Origin: Streptomyces sp. 1331.2
GTDB taxonomy: Bacteria > Actinomycetota > Actinomycetes > Streptomycetales > Streptomycetaceae
Assembly (NCBI RefSeq): GCF_900199205.1
Contig: NZ_OBMJ01000001.1
Coordinates: 4,095,001 to 4,159,000 of the forward strand
Direction: 5' to 3'
Length of the DNA: 64,000 nt
Within the stretch, counting starts at the first letter, position 1, and each line of letters opens with the position of its first letter. The notes under the pieces are model-generated. The model was not told the origin of the DNA, made no database searches, and was given only the letters and a program-made list of their open reading frames with translations. A program made the position numbers and the translations under genes. Positions 1-8,706 of the stretch are shown one piece after another.

Positions 1-711
1 CGGGTCGCGGGACTGCGGGTCGGCCAGCATCGACGCGGGCATCGCGATGAAGGTCCACAGGGTGTAGCCGAAGACGCCGAGGAAGAGGACCGCGGCCACC
101 CAACGGGCGACCGGCATCACCTTCTTGTCGACGGCGACCTCGTTGAGCGCCTCCACCGGCCGCACCCGGCCCGCTCGGCGGGAGGCCGCGTAGGCGCCGA
201 GCAGGGCGACCACCAGGCCGCCCGAGGCGGCGAACAGCAGTGGCAGCGGGGCGGGCTCGGCGTGGAAGCCGCTCGGCGCGGCGCCCTGGTCGACCAGCCA
301 GGCGGCGATCGCCGGGGCGACCAGCAGGCCGATCGCGCAGCCCGAGACCGCGGCGGCCAGCGCCACCACCAGGGCCTCGCCGAGGACCAGCGCGCGCACC
401 TGCCGCGGGGTCGCGCCGACGGCGCGCAGCATCGCCGTCTCCTGGCGGCGCTGGGCGACGGCGAAGGCGAAGGTCGAGGAGACCACGAACACCGAGACGA
501 AGCCGGCCATCGCGGCCATGAAGCCCACCAGCTTGTGCAGCGAGGGCGCGCCGGGCAGCGAGTCCTCGCCCATGGTGGTGTTCAGCAGCAGGCCGGCGGC
601 GGACATCACCGCGACGCCGAGGGCGAGCGCGACGAAGGAGCCGACGAAGGCCGGCCACCGCCGCCGCATCGAGACGGCGGCGATCGGCAGCAGGAGCCGG
701 AAGCCGTTCAT
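1..711 (-). CDS. ABC transporter permease, FtsX family (partial, C-terminus off window)
   Basis: The visible N-terminal 237 residues begin MNGFRLLLPIAAVSMRRRWP, followed by a membrane segment (about residues 22-45), an extracytoplasmic stretch and three more hydrophobic segments. Between them lies the FtsX-type cytoplasmic loop with QRRQETAMLRAVGATPRQVR. This is the pattern of MacB/FtsX-type permeases, which couple ATP hydrolysis to export or signalling across the membrane rather than to classical import. The ATG at 711 overlaps the stop of the ATPase gene by 4 bp (ATGA), so the two are translationally coupled and form one transporter. Actinomycete members often have a second FtsX domain, which would lie outside the window. 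The substrate cannot be told. Confidence 0.85.
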   Translation of the reverse strand, partial: MNGFRLLLPIAAVSMRRRWPAFVGSFVALALGVAVMSAAGLLLNTTMGEDSLPGAPSLHKLVGFMAAMAGFVSVFVVSSTFAFAVAQRRQETAMLRAVGATPRQVRALVLGEALVVALAAAVSGCAIGLLVAPAIAAWLVDQGAAPSGFHAEPAPLPLLFAASGGLVVALLGAYAASRRAGRVRPVEALNEVAVDKKVMPVARWVAAVLFLGVFGYTLWTFIAMPASMLADPQSRDP

Positions 712-1535
712 CGGGAGCCGCCGTCCGTGCGGGCGGCTTCCGCGGAGCGGGTGCTCTGCGCTGTGCGGGTGCTCTGCGCCGTACGGGCGGTGGCTCCCGC
801 GCGGGCGTCCTCCAGTGCGGCCATCCGGCCGGCAACGGTCTGCGGGTCGGGCTCGACCAGTTGGTCGACCACCCGGCCGTCGGCGAGGAAGAGGACGGTG
901 TCGGCGTAGGAGGCGGCCACCGGGTCGTGGGTGACCATGATGGTGCTCTGGCCCTGCTCGTCCACCAGGGAGCGCAGCAGGGTCAGCACCTCGCGGCTGC
1001 TGGAGCTGTCCAGGGCGCCGGTGGGCTCGTCCGCGAAGAGCACCCGGGGGGCGGAGATCAGCGCCCGGGCGATCGCCACCCGCTGCTGCTGGCCGCCGGA
1101 CATCTGCGAGGGCAGGTGGCCGGTCCGCTCGCCCAGGCCCACCTGGGCCAGCGCGGCCCGGACCCGGGCCGGGTCGGGTCTGCGGCCGGCCAGCCGCAGG
1201 GGCAGGCCGACGTTCTGCTCGGCGGTCAGGGCGCCGAGCAGGTTGAAGGCCTGGAACACGAAGCCCAGGCGCTCGCGGCGCAGTCGGGTCAGGGCGGTCT
1301 CGTCGAGGCCGCCGAGGTCGACGCCGTCGACGACGACGCTGCCGGAGTCGGGGAGGTCGAGCCCGGCGGCGCACTGGAGCAGGGTGCTCTTGCCGGAGCC
1401 GGAGGGGCCCATCACTGCGGTGAAGCTGCCGCGGGCGAACCCGACGGTGACCGAGTCCAGGGCAGTGACGGTGTTCGGGCCGGATCCGTAGGAACGGGTG
1501 ACCTGTTCCAGGCGTACTACATCGTTGTCATTCAT
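708..1535 (-). CDS. ABC transporter ATP-binding protein, LolD/MacB type
   Basis: A 275-residue ATPase with Walker A (GPSGSGKST, about residues 43-51), Q-loop (VFQAFNLL), signature (MSGGQQQRVAIARAL), Walker B (VLFADEPTGALD) and H-loop (MVTHDP). The LolD/FtsE subfamily pairs with FtsX-type permeases, which fits the overlapping permease gene downstream. A C-terminal tail of about 45 residues is rich in Ala, Arg, Ser and Thr, contains a repeated RTAQSTR-like unit and is probably disordered. The ATG start is preceded by AGGAAA about 9 nt upstream. The nucleotide-binding role is sure; the exported substrate is unknown. Confidence 0.93.
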   Translation of the reverse strand: MNDNDVVRLEQVTRSYGSGPNTVTALDSVTVGFARGSFTAVMGPSGSGKSTLLQCAAGLDLPDSGSVVVDGVDLGGLDETALTRLRRERLGFVFQAFNLLGALTAEQNVGLPLRLAGRRPDPARVRAALAQVGLGERTGHLPSQMSGGQQQRVAIARALISAPRVLFADEPTGALDSSSSREVLTLLRSLVDEQGQSTIMVTHDPVAASYADTVLFLADGRVVDQLVEPDPQTVAGRMAALEDARAGATARTAQSTRTAQSTRSAEAARTDGGSR

Positions 1536-1639
1536 GATGATCCATTTCCTAGCAGGTCATCAGCCCTGCCAGGCCGCCGGAGCGTGGCGGATTGGCGCCA
1601 CCGGCGGGCCCCGGCCCCGCGGCCCGGCACCCGGGCGGC

Positions 1640-3256
1640 TCAGCGGGTGGCGTGGCGTATCGCGTCCACGGTGAGGGCGGCCACGGCCAGGGCGGCGGCG
1701 AGGCCGGCGACCGCCGCCGGGGCCGGGGCGCGGCCCCCGGTGACCCCTAGGAAGTCCAGCCCGCCGACGTGGTTGATCATCCCGTACCAGAGCAACGGGT
1801 AGACGGTCTGGAACAGTCGGGGACCGCGCGTGACGGTGCCGCAGAGCATGGCCAGGGCGGGGATCAGCAGCGCCCCGGCCAGGGCGCCCGCCGCCGCCCG
1901 GGGCTCCCCGGCGCCGACCAGCCGGACCACCGACCCGGCCACCACCGCCAGCGCCGGGATCACCCCGGCGAGCAGGGCCGCCAGCCCCCGGCGCAGCGGG
2001 GAGGGGCAGGCGCCGAGCAGTTCGTCGACGCTTCCGCCGCCGGTTCGGTGGCCCATCCGGGACCAGAGCAGCACCGGCCAGAGCATCGCGAACGGCAGCA
2101 CCGCGTGGCTCGGCCCGTCCGGTGCGACGCTCAGCGCCGACGCCGCGAACACGGCGGCCCCGGCCCACCACCACCGCTGCCCCTGGAGCAGGATCCGCAG
2201 CTCACCGGTGAGCGCGGCGAGCACCGTGCCGCCCCGGTGGGCCGGGGTCAGCCGGGCCCGGTCCAGGTCGAAGCCGGCAGGTCCGGTAAGCCCGGCAGGT
2301 ACGGCCGCCCCGGCCTCCGGCGTCGTCGCGCCGGGCTCCGTGCGCCCGGCCCCGCGGGCCCGTCCGCCCGGGCGTACCCCCGTCACGCCCGGGCGGTGCT
2401 CCGCCCCGTCGAAGCGCCGGAACCAGAGCGCCCCGAGCGTCGCGATCCCGACCGCCGCCGTGGCCGACAGCAGCCCCGTCGCGGCCGGCCCGCCCGCCTC
2501 GCCCGGCCCCAGGCCCGGCCAGTCGAAGGTGCCGAGCACCCGGTCGTCCGCCGTCAGCCCGACCCCGAACTCCACGCCGTCCACCGGGTGCCCGCCCGCC
2601 GCGAGCGTCTCCCGGATCGACGCCGTGATCCGCCGCATGCCCAGCAGGTCGAGCCCGCCGCCCGTCTGCGCGCCCAGCACCAGCACCAGCCAGACCGCGA
2701 ACCAGACCATCGTGCCCGCCCCGCCGCGCAACCCGGGCACGGTGTCGAAGAGCACCGCGCAGCCGGCCACCGCCGCCAGCAGCGGCAGCGTGATCAGGAC
2801 GTACGGCAGCAGCAGCCGCACCACGTCCACCCGGCCCGAGTCGCCCTTGACCAGCTGCACCGCGAGCGCCGTCCCGGCCAGCGCGAGCAGCATCGAGCCG
2901 AACAGCAGCAGGTTGCTGACGAACTTGCCCGCCAGGTAGGCCGTCCGGCCGAGCGGCGTGGCGGCGAGCAGCTGGCCGACGCCGCCCTGCTCGTCCCGGG
3001 CGATCGCCCCGCGCGCGATGCCGAAGCCCGCCAGCGAGAGCCAGACCGCGCCGCCGAGCGCCGTCACCGTCCCCACGTACCCGCTGGTGTAGCGGCCGTG
3101 CAGGTCGGTCACCTGGAACACCTGCCAGCGGGAGTCGCCGACCGGCGCGGCCAGCAGCCCGAGGGCGAGCGTGCCCAGCAGCACGACCAGGTAGCCGGGC
3201 CGCCGCCGGCGCTCCCGGAAGTCGGCCAGGGCGAGCGCCCCGATGCGCGTCACCAT
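1640..3256 (-). CDS. ABC-2 type transporter permease (large membrane subunit)
   Basis: 538 residues with about ten to twelve hydrophobic segments, beginning MVTRIGALALADFRERRRR. The N-terminal half has the ABC-2 layout, with a loop reading GVGQLLAATPLGRTAYLAGKF that matches the 'PvsR..yllGK' region of ABC-2 permeases. A Pro/Gly/Ala-rich linker near residues 280-330 separates two membrane halves, so the protein may be two fused permease domains. The ATG overlaps the stop of the upstream ATPase gene by 7 bp, so the two very probably form one exporter. About 100 bp without a gene separate it from the LolD-type ATPase gene downstream. Confidence 0.85.
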   Translation of the reverse strand: MVTRIGALALADFRERRRRPGYLVVLLGTLALGLLAAPVGDSRWQVFQVTDLHGRYTSGYVGTVTALGGAVWLSLAGFGIARGAIARDEQGGVGQLLAATPLGRTAYLAGKFVSNLLLFGSMLLALAGTALAVQLVKGDSGRVDVVRLLLPYVLITLPLLAAVAGCAVLFDTVPGLRGGAGTMVWFAVWLVLVLGAQTGGGLDLLGMRRITASIRETLAAGGHPVDGVEFGVGLTADDRVLGTFDWPGLGPGEAGGPAATGLLSATAAVGIATLGALWFRRFDGAEHRPGVTGVRPGGRARGAGRTEPGATTPEAGAAVPAGLTGPAGFDLDRARLTPAHRGGTVLAALTGELRILLQGQRWWWAGAAVFAASALSVAPDGPSHAVLPFAMLWPVLLWSRMGHRTGGGSVDELLGACPSPLRRGLAALLAGVIPALAVVAGSVVRLVGAGEPRAAAGALAGALLIPALAMLCGTVTRGPRLFQTVYPLLWYGMINHVGGLDFLGVTGGRAPAPAAVAGLAAALAVAALTVDAIRHATR

Positions 3257-4143
3257 GCCGCCACCCGCTCGGCCGGGGCGGGGGCGGTGAGCAGCAGGTA
3301 CGCGTCGTCCAGCCGTGGTGCGACGGGCTGTGCCTCCGGCGCCGGCCGCTGCCCGGACAGCACCCGCACCCGGACGCCCTGCGGTGTGCGGGTGGTGCCG
3401 CCGAGCAGGAACCGCGACCGCAGCAGGGCGAGTTGCCCCGCCTCGACGGTCAGCTCCCAGACCGCGCCCTCGGCCGTGCGCAGCAACTCCTCCGGGCTGC
3501 CGTGGTGCAGCAGCCGCCCGCCGCCCATGACGGCGATCCGGTCGGCGGTGGCCGCGACGTCCGGGACGATGTGCGTGGACAGCACGACGATCCGGTCCGC
3601 GCCGAGCCCGCTCAGCAGACTGCCGAAGCGCAGCCGCTCCTCCGGATCCAGCCCGACCGTCGGCTCGTCCACGATCAGCAGCGCCGGGTCGTTGAGCAGC
3701 GCCTGGGCGATGCCGACCCGCTGGCGCATCCCGCCGGACATCGCACCGAGCCGCTGCCCGCCCGCCCCCGAGAGGTTGACCAGGTCGAGCAGTTCCTCGA
3801 TCCGGGCCCGTGCGGCGCGCCGCCGCATCCCCTTGGCGGCGGCCAGGTAGGCGAGGAACTCACGGGCCGTGAGCTGCGGGTAGACGCCGAAGTCCTGTGG
3901 CAGGTACCCCACGGCGCGGCGCAGCGGCCCGGGGCGGCGGGCGACGTCCTCGCCCTCCCAGAGCACCCGCCCCGAGGTGGGCCTGGTCACCGTGGCCAGG
4001 ATGCGCATCAGGCTCGACTTGCCGGCGCCGTTGGCACCGAGCAGGCCGAGCACGCCGGGCCGCAGGGTCAGCGAGAAGGAGTCCACCGCGCGCTTGCCGC
4101 CGCGGTACTCCTTGGTCAGGTCGAGGATCCGGAGTTCGGTCAC
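3250..4143 (-). CDS. ABC transporter ATP-binding protein (ABC-2 exporter partner)
   Basis: 297 residues from a GTG start (protein begins MTELRILDLTKEYRGGK). Walker A is GANGAGKSS, the signature is MSGGMRQRVGIAQAL and Walker B is LLIVDEPTVGLDP, with the switch His in VVLSTHI. This is the DrrA/CcmA-like family that energises ABC-2 exporters. An ATG at 4308 would add 55 residues with no homology character, so the GTG is preferred. The last 60 residues form the variable C-terminal region seen in antibiotic and lipid exporters. It is coupled by a 7-bp overlap to the permease gene. A perfect inverted repeat lies 35 bp upstream. Confidence 0.92.
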   Translation of the reverse strand: MTELRILDLTKEYRGGKRAVDSFSLTLRPGVLGLLGANGAGKSSLMRILATVTRPTSGRVLWEGEDVARRPGPLRRAVGYLPQDFGVYPQLTAREFLAYLAAAKGMRRRAARARIEELLDLVNLSGAGGQRLGAMSGGMRQRVGIAQALLNDPALLIVDEPTVGLDPEERLRFGSLLSGLGADRIVVLSTHIVPDVAATADRIAVMGGGRLLHHGSPEELLRTAEGAVWELTVEAGQLALLRSRFLLGGTTRTPQGVRVRVLSGQRPAPEAQPVAPRLDDAYLLLTAPAPAERVAAW

Positions 4144-4177
4144 GCACCGAATGCTTCCGGGCGGAAGCCGTTCCCAC

Positions 4178-4195
4178 ATCTGCCGTTCGGCAGAT
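4178..4195. promoter_or_regulatory. Perfect 8-2-8 inverted repeat upstream of the ABC-2 operon
   Basis: The sequence ATCTGCCGTTCGGCAGAT has 8-bp arms around TT. It sits 35-52 bp upstream of the GTG of the ABC-2 ATPase gene, where an operator would be expected. The regulator is unknown; no regulator gene adjoins it. Confidence 0.5.
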
Positions 4196-4212
4196 ATGCA
4201 GGCGCGAAAATG

Positions 4213-4248
4213 CCGGGAGGGGTGGGCCTTTCGGCACACCCTCCCCGG
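4213..4248 (-). terminator. Probable terminator after the TrmH-like gene
   Basis: An imperfect hairpin with GC-rich arms and, on the minus strand, a GCC-GAAA-GGC tip (GNRA-type loop), starting about 20 nt after the stop of the rRNA/tRNA methyltransferase gene. There is no T-run. Confidence 0.5.
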
Positions 4249-4267
4249 CGACGGGCACCGACCCGGG

Positions 4268-4846
4268 TCAGTCCTCGTCGGCCCCGAAGTCGCCGTCGGC
4301 GAGGGCACCGTCCGGGGTGCCGCTGATCGCGTACCCCTGGCGGCGCGCCTCGTAGCAGGCCACCGTCGCGGCCGCCGACACGTTCAGCGAGCCGACCCGG
4401 CCCAACTGCGGCACGAACACCACCTGGTCGCAGAGCGCCAGCGCCTCGGGCGTGATCCCGCGGTCCTCGTGGCCGAGCACGAAGGCCACCGCCGGGGTCA
4501 GGTCGGCGGCGAACATCGGCACCGCCTCGTCCGCCAGCTCCAGGCCGACCACCTTGAAGCCGTCGGCCTTGGCCGCCGCCACCGCCTCGGCGACGGTCGG
4601 GAAGTGCTCCACCTTCAGGTACTTGTCGGTGCCCATCGCGGCCTTCTGCGCGCCGGAGGAGCGCACCGACGGGGTGTCCCCGGTCAGGTACAGCTTCTCG
4701 GCGCCCATCGCCGCACCGGTCCGGACCACCGAGCCGACGTTGAACGGCGACTGCAGGTTCTCCAGGATCATCGCGAGCCGGAACTCGTTGCTGCGCCGCC
4801 ACGAGCGGTGCAGACGCTTCAGTTCGGTCCCGCGCAGCTGCTTCAC
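4268..4846 (-). CDS. TrmH/SpoU-family RNA 2'-O-methyltransferase
   Basis: 192 residues with the three SpoU motifs: NVGSVVRTGAAMG (motif 1), VLGHEDRGI (motif 2) and VPQLGRVGSLNVSAAATVACY (motif 3, the trefoil-knot SAM site). It has no N-terminal RNA-binding L30e-like domain, so it is a short, catalytic-domain-only member. The chosen start is a GTG (MKQLRGTELKRLHR) that overlaps the upstream methyltransferase stop as GTGA; longer in-frame extensions only run antisense to other coding sequence. The methylated tRNA or rRNA position cannot be told from sequence. Coupling to an RsmC-like gene suggests a small RNA-modification operon. Confidence 0.9.
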   Translation of the reverse strand: MKQLRGTELKRLHRSWRRSNEFRLAMILENLQSPFNVGSVVRTGAAMGAEKLYLTGDTPSVRSSGAQKAAMGTDKYLKVEHFPTVAEAVAAAKADGFKVVGLELADEAVPMFAADLTPAVAFVLGHEDRGITPEALALCDQVVFVPQLGRVGSLNVSAAATVACYEARRQGYAISGTPDGALADGDFGADED

Positions 4847-5487
4847 GACGTCGTACCTCGTCCATTCTCCGAGCCCTCGCCCGCCTCGGGACGGGGCCGT
4901 GCTTCCAGAATCCGGAACCCGTTGACCGACGTGACCCGGGTCGTCGGGTAGCCCTGGTCGTTCAGCCACTTCTGCAGCGAGTCCGAGCCCAGGTGCTTCT
5001 GCACCACGAGGAACGCCGAACCGTCCGGGGTCAGCCGGCCGAGCCAGTGCGTCAGCAGACGGCGCAGCGCCGCCTTGCCGATCCGGATCGGCGGGTTGGA
5101 GTAGATCGTCGCGAACCGGAGGTCCTCGGGGACGTCGTCGGGCAGCGCCGCCTGGACGTTGCCCAGCCCCAGTGCCTGCGCGTTCAGCCGGACCAGCTCC
5201 AGGGCGCGCTCGTTGACGTCCACCGCCCAGACCGGCAGGCGCTTGCGTCGGGTCGCCCAGGTGAGCGCGATCGGGCCGTAGCCGCAGCCGACGTCCAGGA
5301 TCGGCCCGCGCACCCGCGGCTGCGGGGCGTGCTCCAGGAGGATCCGAGTGCCCGGGTCGAGCCGGCCGCGGGAGAACACCCCGGTGTCGGTGGTCAGTTC
5401 CAACGTGACGTCCGGCAGGGAGACCGTGATCGGCCGACGCTCGCTGGCGACCTCGGGTGCACCGCTGAAGTAGTGCGAGCCGGACAT
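4843..5487 (-). CDS. Class I SAM methyltransferase, RsmC-like
   Basis: 214 residues starting MSGSHYFSGAPEVASERRP. Motif I (ILDVGCGYGPIAL) binds SAM and NPPIRIGK is the NPPY-type motif IV that positions an exocyclic amine. This is the hallmark of RsmC/RsmD/RlmG-like guanine-N2 methyltransferases acting on rRNA. Compared with RsmC of Escherichia coli (about 340 residues) it lacks the N-terminal duplicated domain, as is usual for actinomycete members. It overlaps the TrmH-like gene by 4 bp. Confidence 0.88.
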   Translation of the reverse strand: MSGSHYFSGAPEVASERRPITVSLPDVTLELTTDTGVFSRGRLDPGTRILLEHAPQPRVRGPILDVGCGYGPIALTWATRRKRLPVWAVDVNERALELVRLNAQALGLGNVQAALPDDVPEDLRFATIYSNPPIRIGKAALRRLLTHWLGRLTPDGSAFLVVQKHLGSDSLQKWLNDQGYPTTRVTSVNGFRILEARPRPEAGEGSENGRGTTS

Positions 5488-5778
5488 GGAATCCCCGTCG
5501 TTCGTAAGGGTCGTCGTTCGTCGTGGGCCGTCGTTCGGACGGGCCGCGGGGCCACCGGGTGGGTGTGGGCAAGCCCCTTGTTCGGCACCGATCGTACCCC
5601 CGGTGGCCTGCGCGGCGTTCCGGGTCGGGCGCTGCCGGGGGTCTTGGTGGGGCCGGGCAACACGCCGGGGCGGCCCCGGCACGTCGCGCCCGGACGCCGG
5701 GCGGCGGATACTGCCAGTACCGCCAGCAGTACCGCCACCCGGGCCCGTGGGAGCCTCCGAACAGTGAGGACGGATGCC
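5488..5778. other. Divergent intergenic region with GTCGTTCG repeats
   Basis: About 290 bp between the minus-strand RsmC-like gene and the plus-strand small acidic gene. It contains several copies of GTCGTTCG between about 5498 and 5540. No gene or RNA is recognised; it must hold two promoters. Confidence 0.4.
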
Positions 5779-5988
5779 ATGCCGCAGGATCACGAGGAAT
5801 ACCTGATCGACGAGGTCGTCGAGACCGTCGAGCCCGGCGAGGAAACGCCCGAGGCCGACGAGTACGACGAGTACGACGAGGTCGCCGAGCGCCGCGCCCT
5901 CGGCGCCGACCCGGCCACCGACGTCGCGGACGTCGCCGAGCAGACCCGCGTGGTCCAGCTGGACGAGGACGAGTACCGGGAGCAGTAG
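5779..5988 (+). CDS. Small acidic protein of unknown function
   Basis: 69 residues, very acidic (many Asp/Glu, including an EADEYDEYDEV run), with a C-terminal RVVQLDEDEYREQ. Short acidic proteins with an 'AEQ.RVV.LDEDEYR' ending are, as I recall, common in streptomycetes; that is memory, not a search. No membrane segment or cysteine is present. A second, out-of-frame ATG lies at 5774. The next gene is convergent, only 32 bp away. Confidence 0.65.
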   Translation: MPQDHEEYLIDEVVETVEPGEETPEADEYDEYDEVAERRALGADPATDVADVAEQTRVVQLDEDEYREQ

Positions 5989-6020
5989 CCCGGGCCGCCG
6001 CGGGGACGCGGTGCCGCTGC

Positions 6021-8657
6021 CTACAGCGCTCGACGGCGTTGCAGCCAGGTCAGCGCCGCCCAGCCCGGCAGCACCGGCAGGATCAGCGTCAGCAGGCGGA
6101 ACAGCGCCACCGCCGCCAGCGCACCGCCCTTCTCCATCGACGCGGTCTGCTGCAGCAGCGTGATCAGCGCCCCGTCCACCGCACCGGCCCCGCCCGGGGT
6201 CGGCGCCGCACTGCCCGCCGCGTTGCCCACCAGGAACACCACCGCGACCGAGGCGAAGGACGGCTCCCGGCCGATCGCCCGGGCACAGCAGTACAGGCAG
6301 GCGATCAGGCAGAGCGACACCAGCAACTGCCCCGTCACCCCCACCGCCAGCCGGGTCGGACTGCGCAGCAGGTCCAGCAGCCGCGGCAGCACCTCGGTCG
6401 TCAACGGCCGCAGCCGGGCCGCCAGCCACCGCCGGGCCACCGGGACCGACCACACCACCGCCAGCAGCGCCGCCGCCCCCGCCAGCCCGCCCACCACGGC
6501 GGGCAGCGCGTCCAGCTCGGAACCACCCGGCTGCATGTCCAGCAGGTAGACGAACGCCCCCAGCTGCAACAGGTGCAGCACCAGACCGATCATCGTCCCG
6601 ACCCCGACGCTGGACAGCGCCTGCGCCGTCGGGATCCCGGCCCGCTGCAACAGGCGGGTGTTCAGCGCGACCCCGCCGACCCCGCCCGGCGACACCAGCT
6701 TCACGAACGATCCGGCCACCTGCGCCAGCACCGCGTTGCGGAAGTCCAACCGCTCCGGCACGAAGCCGACGAAGCCCATCGCCGCCGCGACGTGGCTCGC
6801 CGCCGCGGTGGCCAGCGCCAGCAGCAGCCACCACGGATCGGCGTCCGCCAGGGCGGAGACCGGATTGTCCTCCGCCGCGAACAACTGCGGGATCAGCAGC
6901 CACCCGGCCACCACCCCGCCCACGACGGCCAGCAGGGTCCGCGGCCGCAGCCGCTCCAGCCGGACCGGCCGCCCCACCACCTGCGGCCGTGCCCGCAGCA
7001 CCTCGGCCCGGATCTCCTCCAGCAGCCCGCCGGGGGAGGGGGCGTCGGGGGTGGTGCGGCCGGGTTCGGCGTGGAGTCTGAGGGCGCGGCGGGTGGTGTG
7101 GGTGAGGGCGATGGGTTGGAGGAGGGGGAGGGCGGCGCCGATGGGGTCGGGGCCGAGGACGGCGGTGGCGGTGCGGACGGAGCGGGCGGCGCCGGTGCGC
7201 AGGGCGAGGGTGGTGAGGAGTTGGGCGATGTCGCAGCGCAGGACGAGTTCGGTGGCGGCGATGTCGCCGTCGGCGAAGTCGACCAGGTGCACCGCGCCCG
7301 AGTCGTCGATCAGCAGGGAGGAGGGGACGAGGGCCCGGTGGGCGATCTCGCGGCGCTGCAGGAGGGCGAGCTGGCGCCACGCGTCGGTGAGCAGTTCGTC
7401 GGTGACCTCCTCGTCGGCGAGCCGGTCGAGGGTGCGGCCGGCCAGCTGCTCGTACGCGATGAGGGCGGTGTCGTGGCCGACGCCGGCGGTGGCGGCGATC
7501 CGGCGGGTGCGGACGCCGGCGGCCAGGGCCGCGTACGTGACCAGGGCCTCGTGTTCCAGCCCGGTGCGCGGGGAGCGCAGGACGCGGGGGTCGGGGGCGG
7601 TGCGCAGGCGCAGCCGGCGCCAGGCGCGCTGGACCGCGGCGGCGGTGACGGCCTGCCGGTCGAGCAGTTGGACGTCCAGGTCGGGGAGGTCGTCGGCCTG
7701 CCGGACCCGGTAGCGCTCGGGCCCGGCGGCCTGCGCCTCGACGGGGCGCAGGCCGCTGTCGCGCAGGGCGCGCAGGATCTCGCCGGGTCGGGGGCAGGGG
7801 TCGGGGGTGCCGACCGCGTACAGGGTGCCGTGGGCGCCGGTCCAGCCGAGCAGCAGGCCGAGCAGCAGTGCGGTGGGGGTGGCGAAGCCGCCGGCCAGTC
7901 CGGCGAGGCCGTAGAGCGCGAGGACGGCCCAGGGCAGCCGGCGTTCGCGGCTGCCGGAGGCGGTCATGAAGGCGAGGACGGGGGCGAGGTAGCCGTAGAC
8001 GGGCTCGGTGTGCCCGAGGACGTCGCCCGGTACGGGCTGGGTGAGCGCGGTGAGCAGCGAGCCGGGGGCGAGGTTGTCGGCCCACAGGTCGACGCCGAGG
8101 GTGGCCCCGTACGCGAGGACGGCGGCGAGCAGCCCGTCGGAGACCTGTTGGAGGGCGCGTCGCCGGTCGGGGCCGAGCAGGCGGCGCACGGCGAGGGCGA
8201 CCGGCAGCAGCAGGACGGCGGCGGTGGTGAGGCCTCCGGCGAGGCTCGCCAGCGGCCGCGGCACCAGGGCGGCGGCCTCGGCGACGTCGGCGGCGATGCC
8301 GCTGGTGGTGGCCCGGGCGTAGTCGGCGAGCAGGAGGGTGAGGGCGATGGTGAACAGGCCGCCGAGCAGCCGGATCAGGGCGACGGGCTGCCGGAGCCGG
8401 CCGGCGGCGGGCACCGGGCGTGCCCGGAACCGGCCGGGCCCGGCCGGTGCCTGGGTCCGGGCCTGGGTCCGGGCCTGGGTCTGGGCCTGGGTCTGGGCCT
8501 GGGGCGGCATCCCGGCGGTGTCGCCCGGCCCGCCACTGCCCGCTGCCCTGCTGTCCGGCACCCCCGCGTCGCCCACCCGCTGCGCGGGCACACCGCCGGT
8601 GTCGCCACCGTCGGTGTCGCCGCTCGTTCTCCCCGTCACGATCGCCACGGGTGGCAT
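6021..8657 (-). CDS. Large membrane protein: kinase-like domain fused to LPG-synthase/YbhN-type flippase domain
   Basis: 878 residues. Residues about 1-85 are low-complexity, with a QAQTQAQTQARTQARTQ repeat. About 85-300 hold six or seven hydrophobic segments. About 320-530 resemble a protein-kinase/phosphotransferase fold (IAHRALVPSSLLIDDSGAV, then HLVDFADGDI where DFG would be). About 570-878 are the lysylphosphatidylglycerol-synthase transmembrane (UPF0104/YbhN) domain with seven or so segments and a GGVGGVALNTRLLQRAG signature. The catalytic loop lacks the canonical HRD Asp and downstream Asn, so a pseudokinase is likely. Wobble-base preference changes sharply near 7035, at the domain boundary. 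The ATG at 8657 is assumed; GTG or ATG codons downstream are possible starts. Confidence 0.8.
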   Translation of the reverse strand: MPPVAIVTGRTSGDTDGGDTGGVPAQRVGDAGVPDSRAAGSGGPGDTAGMPPQAQTQAQTQARTQARTQAPAGPGRFRARPVPAAGRLRQPVALIRLLGGLFTIALTLLLADYARATTSGIAADVAEAAALVPRPLASLAGGLTTAAVLLLPVALAVRRLLGPDRRRALQQVSDGLLAAVLAYGATLGVDLWADNLAPGSLLTALTQPVPGDVLGHTEPVYGYLAPVLAFMTASGSRERRLPWAVLALYGLAGLAGGFATPTALLLGLLLGWTGAHGTLYAVGTPDPCPRPGEILRALRDSGLRPVEAQAAGPERYRVRQADDLPDLDVQLLDRQAVTAAAVQRAWRRLRLRTAPDPRVLRSPRTGLEHEALVTYAALAAGVRTRRIAATAGVGHDTALIAYEQLAGRTLDRLADEEVTDELLTDAWRQLALLQRREIAHRALVPSSLLIDDSGAVHLVDFADGDIAATELVLRCDIAQLLTTLALRTGAARSVRTATAVLGPDPIGAALPLLQPIALTHTTRRALRLHAEPGRTTPDAPSPGGLLEEIRAEVLRARPQVVGRPVRLERLRPRTLLAVVGGVVAGWLLIPQLFAAEDNPVSALADADPWWLLLALATAAASHVAAAMGFVGFVPERLDFRNAVLAQVAGSFVKLVSPGGVGGVALNTRLLQRAGIPTAQALSSVGVGTMIGLVLHLLQLGAFVYLLDMQPGGSELDALPAVVGGLAGAAALLAVVWSVPVARRWLAARLRPLTTEVLPRLLDLLRSPTRLAVGVTGQLLVSLCLIACLYCCARAIGREPSFASVAVVFLVGNAAGSAAPTPGGAGAVDGALITLLQQTASMEKGGALAAVALFRLLTLILPVLPGWAALTWLQRRRAL

Positions 8658-8706
8658 GCTCCCATGCCACCCCGCGGGCAGGGGGTCGGGCGCTTGAGGA
8701 CAGGCC

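Noticed and set aside
4843..8670. Open frame of 1275 codons on the minus strand
   Set aside because: Only its last 214 codons (RsmC-like) are real; the rest shadows the pseudokinase-flippase gene in another frame and is Arg/Pro-rich.
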